64,000 bases of DNA from JAJUFS01 sp036381175 (GCA_036381175.1 DASVDI010000009.1:1-64000), one strand, 5' to 3'. Positions 41,915 to 50,782 are shown, counted from the first letter of the stretch. The notes: a model not told the origin generated them from the sequence alone. Translations and numbers: made by a program.

Positions 41915-43246
41915 GTGAAAGTCAGTATTTTTGGATCCGGCTATGTCGGTCTTGTGACCGGCGCCTGCCTTGCCGAGGTTGGGCACGAGGTTGTCTGTTG
42001 CGACATCGATGAAGAAAAGATCCGGCAACTCCGTGGCGGACACATTCCGATCTACGAGCCTGGCCTGGAGCCGCTGATTGTGAAGAACATCGCGGCGGGA
42101 CATCTACGCTTCACCACGGACACAACGAATGCAGTGCATCACGGCAAGGTGATCTTCATCGCCGTGGGAACACCGCCCGATGAAGATGGCTCCGCTGATC
42201 TTACGCATGTTCGGGATGTCGCCCGCAGCATTGGCGAGAATTTGCAGTCATACGCGGTGGTGGCGAACAAATCCACGGTGCCGGTAGGCACAGCGCAGAT
42301 AGTCACGGAAGAGATCAACGCGCGCTTGAAACAGCGCGGCGAGACTGTTGATTTCGACGTGATCTCGAATCCGGAATTCCTGAAAGAGGGAAGTGCGGTC
42401 AACGATTTCATGCGACCGGATCGAATCATCATTGGTGCTGCGAGCGAGCGAGCGCTCACGTTGTTGACGGACTTGTATTCGCCATTCAACCGTAACCACA
42501 ACAAGCTGATGGCGATGGATGTCGCATCCGCCGAATTGACGAAGTACGCGGCCAACGCGATGTTGGCGACGAAGATCAGTTTCATGAACGAAGTCGCCGG
42601 CATTGCCGAGAAAGTCGGTGCGGATATTGAAGCGGTGCGACAGGGCATTGGTTCTGATCCTCGCATCGGTTATCACTTCATTTATCCCGGTCCCGGTTTC
42701 GGTGGCTCATGCTTTCCGAAGGATGTGCGCGCGTTGGCGGCGAAGGCGGACAGCCTCGGGATCGACGCGCAACTCATCAAGGCGGTCGAGAGTGTCAATA
42801 TCCGGCAGAAGATGCGTCTGTTTGAAAAGATATCGGCGCATTTCGATGGTGCGGTGAAAGGACTGACGGTTGCGATCTGGGGTTTGTCGTTCAAGCCGAA
42901 TACGGATGACATGCGCGAGGCGCCGAGCCGCACGTTGATGGAAGCGCTTTGGGCGGCAGGCGCGAACGTTCGCGCGCACGATCCTGTCGCGATGCCCGAA
43001 ACTTCTCGACTCTATGGCGATCGCGATGACCTCGTTCTTTGCGATACCAAGGAAGAAGCACTGGAAGGGGCCGACTGCCTGGTGCTCGTGACAGAGTGGC
43101 GTGATTTTCAGAGTCCGGATTTCGAGCACATCAAATCAATGTTGCGCGATCCTGTGATTTTCGACGGACGCAATATTTATGAGCCGAAACGTGCGCGAGC
43201 GGCTGGACTGACCGTCGTTGGTATTGGCCGGGGAGCACCAAGCTGA
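41915..43246 (+). CDS. ugd: UDP-glucose 6-dehydrogenase
   Basis: Ugd oxidises UDP-glucose twice to UDP-glucuronate using NAD. The 443-residue product begins MKVSIFGSGYVGLVTGACLA (GxGxxG NAD site), contains NPEFLKEGSAVNDFMRPDRI and the catalytic cysteine loop GPGFGGSCFPKDVRAL at about residues 253-268. The C-terminal UDP-binding domain has LSFKPNTDDMREAPS. Start is GTG; the 132-base gap upstream holds TAAAAT at 41831-41836 as a weak -10 candidate without a good -35, so it may head its own transcript. It implies a uronic acid or a derivative in the polysaccharide. Confidence 0.96.
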   Translation: MKVSIFGSGYVGLVTGACLAEVGHEVVCCDIDEEKIRQLRGGHIPIYEPGLEPLIVKNIAAGHLRFTTDTTNAVHHGKVIFIAVGTPPDEDGSADLTHVRDVARSIGENLQSYAVVANKSTVPVGTAQIVTEEINARLKQRGETVDFDVISNPEFLKEGSAVNDFMRPDRIIIGAASERALTLLTDLYSPFNRNHNKLMAMDVASAELTKYAANAMLATKISFMNEVAGIAEKVGADIEAVRQGIGSDPRIGYHFIYPGPGFGGSCFPKDVRALAAKADSLGIDAQLIKAVESVNIRQKMRLFEKISAHFDGAVKGLTVAIWGLSFKPNTDDMREAPSRTLMEALWAAGANVRAHDPVAMPETSRLYGDRDDLVLCDTKEEALEGADCLVLVTEWRDFQSPDFEHIKSMLRDPVIFDGRNIYEPKRARAAGLTVVGIGRGAPS

Positions 43247-43308
43247 ATCGGCAAAGCGTTTCATCCCGATTGCGTCAAGCCACAGGAATAACACGGGGGA
43301 GATACACA

Positions 43309-44508
43309 ATGGGCTTGCCGCACGTCGGTATGAATGCAATCAGTCTCCTGTCTCCGCTGACAGGCGTTGGCCAATATACTTATCACCTGTCCAAGGCGCT
43401 CGTGCAGGCGGGCGCAGATGTTTCCTATTTTTATGGCCCCGTGTGGTCTGATCGTCTTCTCGAGAATGAGGTGGATGTCCGCGCGGAGCGCGACGCCTCT
43501 TCCCGGCTGACCCCTTTTACGCGCAAGGCTATGGTGGGTGCGAAACGATTGGTCAAAACCGTTGTGCCCAGGCCTTACGAGGTCGTTCGGTTTTTGCAGC
43601 AACGATGGTTTACGCGCGGCTTGCGTTCGCGGTCGCTTGATGTTTATCACGATCCGAACTTCATTCCTTTCCGCTTTCATGGTCCGACGGTGATTACCGT
43701 TCACGATTTGTCGGTGCTGACGTTGCCGCACATGCATCCGTCAGATCGCGTAAGGGCGATTGGCGGGCGCTTGAAGTGGGCGGTGGAGCAGGCGGACGCG
43801 ATCATCACCGTATCCGAATTCGTTCGTGAAGAAGTGATTGAAAGCCTGGGCGTGCCGGGCGAGAAGGTCACTGCAATTCACAACGGCGTCGATTCTGCGT
43901 TCCGGCCAAGGGACGCTTCCGAAACAGCGGCGTCGCTGTCCAGGCTGGGCTTGCGTCATGCCCGTTATGTTCTCGGCGTGGGAACGCTGGAACCGAGGAA
44001 GAACCTGGGTCGTCTCTGTCGCGCCTACCGTTCGCTTCCGGAGGAGGTTCGGCAAGAATTTCCGCTCGTGCTGGCCGGAATGAAAGGCTGGGGAGAAAGC
44101 GAATTCGCGCGCGATCTCGAGGCGCTGATACAGGAAGGGAACCTTGTGCTGCCGGGTTATCTTGAATCCGCTGCCTTGCGTGATCTTTACGCAGGCGCCG
44201 CGCTCTTTGCGTATCCATCCGTTTACGAAGGTTTCGGACTGCCGGTTGTCGAGGCGATGGCGTCAGGTGTGCCTGTCATGACGTCGAATTGTTCATCATT
44301 GCCGGAAGTCGCTGGTGATGCCGCACAGTTGGTCAACCCACTTGAAGTCGATGATATTGCAGCGGCGTTGGCGCGCTTATTGAACGACAGTGAAGAGAGA
44401 CACTGCCTTGCAACGGCGGGTCTGAAACGGGCTAGCGAATACACCTGGGACATTACTGCAAGAAAGACGCTTGCCGTTTACGACGGTGTTCGCAGCCGTG
44501 GAAGCTGA
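43309..44508 (+). CDS. Glycosyltransferase family 4 (WbpY/mannosyltransferase-like)
   Basis: The 399-residue GT-B protein has N-terminal HVGMNAISLLSPLTGVGQYT, the acceptor-side VITVHDLSVLTLPHMHPSDR, and the donor-side VGTLEPRKNLGRLCRAYRSL and YEGFGLPVVEAMASGVPVMT with E-x7-E. This combination is common among mannosyl- and D-rhamnosyltransferases of A-band-type loci. ATG 43309 is chosen because GGGGGAGAT precedes it; an in-frame codon at 43270 lacks support. The next gene starts one base after its stop. Confidence 0.87.
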   Translation: MGLPHVGMNAISLLSPLTGVGQYTYHLSKALVQAGADVSYFYGPVWSDRLLENEVDVRAERDASSRLTPFTRKAMVGAKRLVKTVVPRPYEVVRFLQQRWFTRGLRSRSLDVYHDPNFIPFRFHGPTVITVHDLSVLTLPHMHPSDRVRAIGGRLKWAVEQADAIITVSEFVREEVIESLGVPGEKVTAIHNGVDSAFRPRDASETAASLSRLGLRHARYVLGVGTLEPRKNLGRLCRAYRSLPEEVRQEFPLVLAGMKGWGESEFARDLEALIQEGNLVLPGYLESAALRDLYAGAALFAYPSVYEGFGLPVVEAMASGVPVMTSNCSSLPEVAGDAAQLVNPLEVDDIAAALARLLNDSEERHCLATAGLKRASEYTWDITARKTLAVYDGVRSRGS

Positions 44509-44509
44509 C

Positions 44510-45622
44510 ATGAAAGTTCTGCATGCCTTCAAGGTGTACAAACCTCATCGTGGGGGGATTGTCTCCACGATAGATCAACTTGCACACGCCTGGCCGGACG
44601 TGCAGTCAGGTGTGCTGGCTTGCGTATCTGGCTCGGAGTTCGGACAACGGTCCGAAGATGATGGCGTTCCGGTTGTCAAGGCGGGCTCCATTGGTCATTT
44701 GATGTCGATGCCGCTTTCGATTTCGTATCCGATCCTGTTTCGGCGCATGGCAAAACAGGCCGATGTGATCGCATACCACTATCCCTTTCCACTGATCGAC
44801 TTGAGTGTGGCAGCAGGATTCGCTGGCAAGACAGGACTTGTCGTTCACTGGCATAGCGAGGTCGTGCAACAAAGGATGGCAGCAACTGCACTTCGACCAT
44901 TGATGAGGCGCTGCCTTGAACGGGCCGACAGGATCATCGTCTCAACGCCTGCTCATATCGATATTTCAGATCTTCTCGCACCGCATCGGGACAAGTGCGA
45001 GGTGATCCCGTTCGGCGTGGATGCGAGCAAATGGGCAATGGATGAAGCTGACGTGAGACCTGACTGGAGAGAGCGGCCCCCGTTCTTGCTGGCTGTTGGC
45101 CGCCTCGTGCCATACAAGGGGTTCGATGTCCTGTTGGCAGCACTTGGACGAACCTCGGCACGGCTGGTGCTCATTGGCGACGGCCCGGAGCGTTCGAGGT
45201 TGGAGAAAATGACCGCGACGCTTGGCTTGGGTGATCGTGTGGATTTTCTTGGCGATGTTGACGAGCACACGCTGAAACATCTCATGAACGCTTGTCATGC
45301 ATTTGTACTCCCGTCCGTTTCACAAGCAGAAACCTTCGGAATAGTCCAGCTTGAAGTCATGAGCTGTGGAAAACCGATCATCAATACTGATGCACATCCA
45401 GGTATCGGATGGGTCGCACGCGATGGTTTCGAGGCGCTGACGGTTCCGGCAGGGAATGTGGATTCACTGGCCGCGGCGATCGAAAGAATCTGGCAGGACG
45501 AGGCTCTGGCAATAAAGCTGGGAGCCGCCGGCAGCGACCGCGTGCGTGGGATGTTCTCGAAGGAAAAGTTTTTCGAAAAGGTTCATGCAACTTACGAAAA
45601 GGTCTCGGTTCGGCGGCGATGA
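44510..45622 (+). CDS. Glycosyltransferase family 4 (WbpZ/WbdC-like)
   Basis: The 370-residue GT-B enzyme begins MKVLHAFKVYKPHRGGIVST, a start shared by the WbpZ/WbdC branch that adds the first mannose or rhamnose to the lipid-linked primer. It further has VIAYHYPFPLIDLSVAA, LAVGRLVPYKGFDVLLAAL and SQAETFGIVQLEVMSCGKPI with the E-x7-E pattern. It begins one base after the previous GT4 and is the last of the series before the sulfatase-like gene. The exact linkage is not deducible. Confidence 0.86.
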   Translation: MKVLHAFKVYKPHRGGIVSTIDQLAHAWPDVQSGVLACVSGSEFGQRSEDDGVPVVKAGSIGHLMSMPLSISYPILFRRMAKQADVIAYHYPFPLIDLSVAAGFAGKTGLVVHWHSEVVQQRMAATALRPLMRRCLERADRIIVSTPAHIDISDLLAPHRDKCEVIPFGVDASKWAMDEADVRPDWRERPPFLLAVGRLVPYKGFDVLLAALGRTSARLVLIGDGPERSRLEKMTATLGLGDRVDFLGDVDEHTLKHLMNACHAFVLPSVSQAETFGIVQLEVMSCGKPIINTDAHPGIGWVARDGFEALTVPAGNVDSLAAAIERIWQDEALAIKLGAAGSDRVRGMFSKEKFFEKVHATYEKVSVRRR

Positions 45623-45660
45623 CGTCAAAAACATGGCTATCACGCCAGTAACCACTAGAT

Positions 45661-46974
45661 ATGGGTTTTGAAATGAAAAGGCGAGTTTTATCCACCGGCA
45701 TTCTCCTTCTGATTGTCACGTGTATGGGAGTCAATGCTTTCCTGAAAGTGGATGAGCTTCAGTTGAAGAAGAGTTACATCAGTCTGAATGTTCTCCGCGA
45801 GCTCGGAATGGTTGCTTACGTCGTGAGAGAAATCGATGCATTCATTGAAAGCCAGATCCTCTTGCGAAGTCTGGATGAAGTGCCCACTGATCCAATACGA
45901 CAGTTTCTTGACAGTAATGCAGCTCAACCGGAAGCTCGGTCGTTTTCTTCGCCACAAAATGTCGTTTTTCTGCAGTTGGAGTCCATCGAAGCTAATGCAC
46001 TGAATGCACAGCTGGATGGCAAGTACGTAATGGATTTCATGCGCAAACTGTCTGGAGAAGCGCTGTACTTTGACAATGTTATTGATCAGACCACGGTAGG
46101 CCGGACATCAGATGCGGAGTTTCTTGTCCTTACCAGCCAGGTCCCCTTGAGAGATGCGCCTGTTTATACCAGTCACGATCTTTCATTTATACCGTCTTTA
46201 CCGAAAACAATGGACGCGGCGGGCTACCGAACGATCTCACTGCATGGATTCAGGTCGGACTTCTGGAACCGTCGAGCCAACCACAGGAATTTAGGGTTCG
46301 AAGAATCCTATTTTCTTGAGGATATGCAGACCGAGGAAATGCTTGGCTGGGGCGTATCCGACTTCGCCACAGTAGACCGAAGCCTGGACCTGCTTGCGAC
46401 AGCCGAAGAGCCGGTCTTTCTGTTTACCGTTCTCCTGTCGAGCCACCATCCCTACAACTATGTTCGCCAGGAATTTCAGTTGGAGGACCGGGGAATCGTT
46501 CACGACTATCTCTATTCACTGTCCTACGTTGATGATGCGGTCGAACGATTTTTTGCTGGGTTGGATGCTCGCGGGTTGCGTGAAAATACCATTGTTTTTG
46601 TCTACGGCGATCATGATGCCGGACTGGACAACAGGTTGGTGGATCATGCTGACATCACGGTCGATTCTCCGAACGACCGCGTTCAGGAAGTCCTCTTGAT
46701 GATTGACGGACTTGAAAGGAGTGGGCGCGAAAGCCGGCCAATGGGTTTGCAGGATCTCGCGCCTACCCTTTTGACCGAGCTGGGCATTCCGGTGCCGCAA
46801 ATATTTGTTGGAAGCCACTTCTCGGTTGAACATGAAGTTCTGTTACCGAACAACAGGATGATACGGGGACTGTCAAAGGAAGGACTGGTTGTTGTGCCAT
46901 CGCCTGTTGATTTCAGGCATATGACGTTGTTGGCGCTGTACCGCCCTGATTACATTAAGGGAGGCGCCAAATGA
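45661..46974 (+). CDS. LTA-synthase-like phosphoglycerol transferase, catalytic half with one membrane helix
   Basis: The 437-residue protein belongs to the sulfatase/alkaline phosphatase fold, LtaS branch. It has one N-terminal helix (about 5-28), a linker (KSYISLNVLRELGMVAYVV) and a complete extracytoplasmic catalytic domain. Residues matching LtaS metal and nucleophile positions are E107 (LQLESIEA), T144 (QTTVGRTSDAEF) and D317-H318 (YGDHDAG); substrate-site equivalents are W202/R204 (FWNRR) and H262 or H263. The four upstream membrane helices of LtaS are missing here and appear instead in the next gene. It may add phosphoglycerol or a similar group to the glycan. Start could also be ATG 45673; no ribosome binding site is clear. 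Confidence 0.82.
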   Translation: MGFEMKRRVLSTGILLLIVTCMGVNAFLKVDELQLKKSYISLNVLRELGMVAYVVREIDAFIESQILLRSLDEVPTDPIRQFLDSNAAQPEARSFSSPQNVVFLQLESIEANALNAQLDGKYVMDFMRKLSGEALYFDNVIDQTTVGRTSDAEFLVLTSQVPLRDAPVYTSHDLSFIPSLPKTMDAAGYRTISLHGFRSDFWNRRANHRNLGFEESYFLEDMQTEEMLGWGVSDFATVDRSLDLLATAEEPVFLFTVLLSSHHPYNYVRQEFQLEDRGIVHDYLYSLSYVDDAVERFFAGLDARGLRENTIVFVYGDHDAGLDNRLVDHADITVDSPNDRVQEVLLMIDGLERSGRESRPMGLQDLAPTLLTELGIPVPQIFVGSHFSVEHEVLLPNNRMIRGLSKEGLVVVPSPVDFRHMTLLALYRPDYIKGGAK

Positions 46975-48983
46975 CGTTTGAGAAATTTCGCCGGATAGCG
47001 ATTTATTCGGCGGGCGCATTTTTTATTCTTGTCCTGATGGCTTTGTTCCTCAAAGCGCTGACAAGCGGGCCCGAGCGCGAGCATGGCTCTGGTCCCGAAT
47101 GCATGAGTTCGATATTCGGACTGCAGATTTCGAATGACAATCATGTTGAAGGTGTTGCCGTAACGAATTGTGAAAGTGGATCGGGAATCCAGCTTTCCTA
47201 TCATCTGTCTGATCAGAGTGGAAATAGTCTGGATTACGAGGGCATAAGATTTCCAACTGTTGCGATCAACAATGCTCAGATTGGGTTCTTTCGGATTCCT
47301 CTCAACAGTCTTCGGTACTACGCCGAGAAGGACATTGAGGTCAGATTCGATTGGGTCCGTGAGGGGCTTTACTGGTTTTCGGAGGAGTACCGATTCACTG
47401 GAGAGGGCACATATCGGTTTTCTCGAGCGGGCAACATTCTGAGTTGGAGTGATAAACAGGATTCAGGCTGTGGGGTTAAGCCAGTAAACTTTGACGAAGG
47501 AATGAAGGTTGATGAGTTCGAACAACTGACGTCGATAGGCGCCTTCCGCGCGTCAATCGACTGCGCGTTGCCTGATAGCACCTACCTTACCTATCACGTG
47601 CTCGATGAAGCTGGGCATGTATTGCAGTGGGATGTGGCGAACGTGCAGGGCCGGCTTGCGTGTGTGGATTCATTTGGAGGACATGTCAGGCGAATAGCAG
47701 ATTCTGTGGAAGTTGATGAAACAAATTTTCCCTTGGACAAGAGCGAGGTCCTGACGGCCGCCGACGCGCTTGTTGAAGGGCCTAAAACTGCATCGTGTCT
47801 GACCACAGGGGAAGATGCTCAAATTTCGGAAGATGGAACCGCTCAAGTGCCGGTTAAAGATTCGCTTGTCTGGGGGCACGATAGTCAGCCTGCACGAATC
47901 GCGTTTGATGTGTTGCTGGCTGATGGAGACGGGATGGCGTCTTTTGCTGTTGCTCCGGCATTTATCAATATCGATGCTACTTTTGACCGTATTGAAACAG
48001 TAATTTCGTTGATACCGCGCATACTGCCTGCGAGTGACTACGTGCTCATTCCGGCGCTGGTCAAGGTAGAACGGGACAGCGCGCTGCCGACACCATTCCG
48101 TGCATCCGTCGAAATATTCGATGCCGTTAATTTTGGCCGCTACGAGACAGAGCGGAACGCGCTCTCTACTAATCCGGAAAACGTCTACCAGTTCAGAAAA
48201 ATTTCATTCCGGTCGCCACCCAAGGGAGTCTGGCACGTCAACCTGGGCTATGTGTTTGACCCGTACGTCTGGTATTCCACTGTCTATCCGCCAGACAGGG
48301 ATCGCGTACTGTTCGTGAATCCTCTCGGTTTCATGATGATTGTACTGTTGAGCCTGTTCGTGCTTCGCGGCTTGCTGCGGTTTTTCAAGGAAGAGCGGCG
48401 CTGGTACGGGAAAGTATTGGCAGCTGGTGCGATGCTCGGGGTTATCGGTTTGTTCAGTATTTCCGCGTTGTTATCTATCGCCGGATTTTCCGCGTTGATG
48501 GTGTATTCAATGCTGAAGTTCTCCCGGTCACGCCACCGGTTCCGCGATCCGTGGTTTTATTTTCTGTTGATGGCGCTCGCATTCGGATTCCTGATGGAAG
48601 CGTTCTGGAGCGTGCACTACGCGGATATCTACCGGCATGGCGTCATTCTTTCGGCGTGCCTGCACGCGTTCGTGGCATTGCTCATCGTGTTGATTGCACG
48701 CAAGGATTTGACCCGCCGCATTGCCTTGGCGGCCTGGTTTGCTGTTTCGGGAACGTTGTATCTCGTTGTCGTTTCGTACCTGAAGTTCTTCGGCGAGCCG
48801 CCGCGTTATTCCGTGTACCAGTACGCCGGCCAGGCAATTGATGTGGCGGATTCGGCTTTGGTGCTGTTGTCTTCGCGCGAGTGGCTCGGTATCGGATTGA
48901 TCATTTTCTCGGTCGTGCTTGTGCTGGTGACGAAACCGGATGCGGGATTGAAAATGATGTTTGCGCGATTCAGGAAAGGCTGA
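46971..48983 (+). CDS. Membrane protein: unknown periplasmic domain plus LtaS-like N-terminal membrane helices
   Basis: The 670-residue product overlaps the sulfatase gene by four bases (ATGA). It has a signal-anchor helix (about 8-30) and a large beta-rich extracytoplasmic region of about 400 residues with several Cys that I do not recognise. Further helices lie from about 452 on. Residues about 526-670 resemble the first four membrane helices of LTA synthases, with the loop YLKFFGEPPRYSVYQYAGQ followed by VADSALVLLSSREW in the place of the LtaS YFRFFSDFLTFSTLNQVGN. It ends just where the sulfatase gene's own helix would continue. It probably forms one complex with that protein. Confidence 0.75.
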   Translation: MTFEKFRRIAIYSAGAFFILVLMALFLKALTSGPEREHGSGPECMSSIFGLQISNDNHVEGVAVTNCESGSGIQLSYHLSDQSGNSLDYEGIRFPTVAINNAQIGFFRIPLNSLRYYAEKDIEVRFDWVREGLYWFSEEYRFTGEGTYRFSRAGNILSWSDKQDSGCGVKPVNFDEGMKVDEFEQLTSIGAFRASIDCALPDSTYLTYHVLDEAGHVLQWDVANVQGRLACVDSFGGHVRRIADSVEVDETNFPLDKSEVLTAADALVEGPKTASCLTTGEDAQISEDGTAQVPVKDSLVWGHDSQPARIAFDVLLADGDGMASFAVAPAFINIDATFDRIETVISLIPRILPASDYVLIPALVKVERDSALPTPFRASVEIFDAVNFGRYETERNALSTNPENVYQFRKISFRSPPKGVWHVNLGYVFDPYVWYSTVYPPDRDRVLFVNPLGFMMIVLLSLFVLRGLLRFFKEERRWYGKVLAAGAMLGVIGLFSISALLSIAGFSALMVYSMLKFSRSRHRFRDPWFYFLLMALAFGFLMEAFWSVHYADIYRHGVILSACLHAFVALLIVLIARKDLTRRIALAAWFAVSGTLYLVVVSYLKFFGEPPRYSVYQYAGQAIDVADSALVLLSSREWLGIGLIIFSVVLVLVTKPDAGLKMMFARFRKG

Positions 48984-49834
48984 TGAAGGAACGGGTACTC
49001 ATTCTTGGCGGAAGCAGCCAGTTGACGCCCTTGCTGCTGGCACGTCTCGGTGCGGACACGGAGATTGTCGTCACTACGACAAGCGAAGGCAGGCTGCAGG
49101 ATCGATCGAACGTCACCGAAGTGGGTTATCCGCGCGAAGCGCCGGAAGAGCTGGCGGAAAAACTCCGCGGCAACTGGACGGCGGCGATCAGCCTGGTGCC
49201 TGTATCCGTCCTGCCGCGCCTGTTGACGGCGCTCGAATCGGCGAGCATCGGGCGTCTTGTTGCCTTGAGCACGGCCAGCGTGCAAACAAAAGTCGATTCG
49301 CGTTCGGCGGCCGAAAGAGATTTTCTGCAAGCCGTAAAAACCGGCGAGAACGCGTTCCACGGATTCATTGAAAAGACGGGAACGCCTGGCGTGCTGCTGC
49401 GCCCGGCGATGACGTACGGCGGTGGCGACAACAATGTCGATTTCATTCGCCGGATGGCACAGCGTTTCGGATTTTTCCCTGTCGTCCGGAATTCCGGAAT
49501 GCGGCAGCCCGTACATGTTGCCGATGTCGCCGATGCCGTCATGTCGGCCCTGAAGAATTCGCGCGCAACGGGAAACACGTATTTCCTGGGCGGTGGCGAG
49601 AGGCTGACGTTCGAAGCGATGGCGAAACGCATCCTGCGCGCGGAACTGGGGCATGAACGCGTACTGCCGGTGCCGGGCCCGGTCCTGGCGTTCACGCTTG
49701 GCACGCTCGCGCGGTTGCCACGCTTGTCCTTCCTTGATCCGGAGATGGCGCACCGCATGCGCGAGGATCACGTTTTCGACAACGAACCTGCGCACCGCGA
49801 TCTCGATTTTTCGCCGCGGGGCTTCCTGCAATGA
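48983..49834 (+). CDS. Atypical NAD(P)-dependent epimerase/reductase-like protein (WbpV position)
   Basis: The 283-residue Rossmann protein starts MKERVLILGGSSQLTPLLLA and has LVALSTASVQ, LLRPAMTYGGGDNNVDFIRR and QPVHVADVADAVMSAL, as in sugar-nucleotide reductases of the extended SDR type. The glycine loop is degenerate and the usual Y-x3-K pair is not found at the expected place (after VQTKVDSRSAAERDF). It lies before a WbpL-like transferase and a WbpM-like dehydratase, the order wbpV-wbpL-wbpM of P. aeruginosa, where the reductase completes UDP-N-acetylquinovosamine. That function is inference. TGATG overlap with the previous gene. Confidence 0.7.
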   Translation: MKERVLILGGSSQLTPLLLARLGADTEIVVTTTSEGRLQDRSNVTEVGYPREAPEELAEKLRGNWTAAISLVPVSVLPRLLTALESASIGRLVALSTASVQTKVDSRSAAERDFLQAVKTGENAFHGFIEKTGTPGVLLRPAMTYGGGDNNVDFIRRMAQRFGFFPVVRNSGMRQPVHVADVADAVMSALKNSRATGNTYFLGGGERLTFEAMAKRILRAELGHERVLPVPGPVLAFTLGTLARLPRLSFLDPEMAHRMREDHVFDNEPAHRDLDFSPRGFLQ

Positions 49835-50733
49835 CAGCGGGCGTGGCTGTCCTGTTGTTTGCATTCGGCGCCAGCCTCGCGCTCGGCTTCGTGCTGCGGG
49901 CCGAAAGGTTCGGCAAGCGGTTTCTCGATCAGCCGAACCATCGCTCGCTGCACGAAGTTCCCGTGCCGCGCTCCGGCGGCCTGGCAATTCACGCCGCTTT
50001 CGGCCTGGCGGTCCTGTGGTTCCATGCCATGTCGCTGCCGATGCCCGGGGCCGGTTTCTGGATCAGCTGGCTGCTCGTGGTGGCGGTTTCGGCAGGGGAC
50101 GATCTTCGTCATGTACCCGTCGCGGTTCGTCTCGGCGCGCACATGGCAGCCGCGGCATTGCTGTTGTGGACGCTCGGCGGGATCGGACCGTCGCCGTTGA
50201 TAACGCTGCTGGCCGGCGTACTGCTGGTGTGGTTCATGAACCTGTTCAATTTCATGGACGGCATGGACGGACTTGCCGGCCTGATGGCGATGATGGGCGC
50301 GTCTTGCCTTGCCGTCGCCGGCCTGATCCAGGGGGACACGGCGTACGCCTTGCTGCTGTTCGCGATTGCCGCCGTCGCGGGCGGATTCCTGTTTCACAAC
50401 TTGCCGCCCGCGCGGCTGTTCATGGGTGATGCCGGCTCGGTAGGCCTGGGCTTTCTGCTCGGCGCGGCAAGTCTCTACGGCATGTCGAGGAACCTGTTTG
50501 ACTGGTTCGTGCCGGTACTGGCCTTTTTGCCGTTTATTGCGGATGCAACATACACGCTGGCGATGCGGGTACGACGTGGACACCGGCCCTGGCAGGCGCA
50601 CCGGGAGCACCTGTATCAGCGCCTGGTGCTGGCTGGCCAGCCGGTCAGGAAGGTCCTTGTGATAGAATTCCTGATAATGCTGGCCTGCCAGCTTGCGGCC
50701 TTGCTGATCATGATCATGCACGGTAGCGTTTGA
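49831..50733 (+). CDS. Undecaprenyl-phosphate sugar-1-phosphate transferase (WecA/WbpL family)
   Basis: This 300-residue polytopic protein starts glycan synthesis by transferring a sugar-1-phosphate (GlcNAc, FucNAc or QuiNAc type) to undecaprenyl phosphate. MraY/WecA-family motifs are present: DQPNHRSLHEVPVPRSGG (about 33-50), SAGDDLRHV, NLFNFMDGMDGLAG, PARLFMGDAGSVGLG and the C-terminal HREHLYQRLV loop. It overlaps the reductase gene by four bases. It is the likely initiating enzyme for the chain built by the transferases upstream. Confidence 0.92.
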   Translation: MTAGVAVLLFAFGASLALGFVLRAERFGKRFLDQPNHRSLHEVPVPRSGGLAIHAAFGLAVLWFHAMSLPMPGAGFWISWLLVVAVSAGDDLRHVPVAVRLGAHMAAAALLLWTLGGIGPSPLITLLAGVLLVWFMNLFNFMDGMDGLAGLMAMMGASCLAVAGLIQGDTAYALLLFAIAAVAGGFLFHNLPPARLFMGDAGSVGLGFLLGAASLYGMSRNLFDWFVPVLAFLPFIADATYTLAMRVRRGHRPWQAHREHLYQRLVLAGQPVRKVLVIEFLIMLACQLAALLIMIMHGSV

Positions 50734-50740
50734 AAACAGT

Positions 50741-50782
50741 CCGGCACGATGAATGCCGGCACCGCCGCCAACAATGGCGGCG
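50741..50782 (+). other. Two adjacent hairpins before the WbpM-like gene
   Basis: The 89-base gap holds CCGGCA/TGCCGG (50741-50746 with 50754-50759) and a perfect 8-pair stem CGCCGCCA/TGGCGGCG (50763-50770 with 50775-50782, loop ACAA). No T tract follows, so it is not a standard intrinsic terminator. It could weaken read-through or stabilise mRNA ends between the initiating transferase and the dehydratase gene. Confidence 0.5.
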
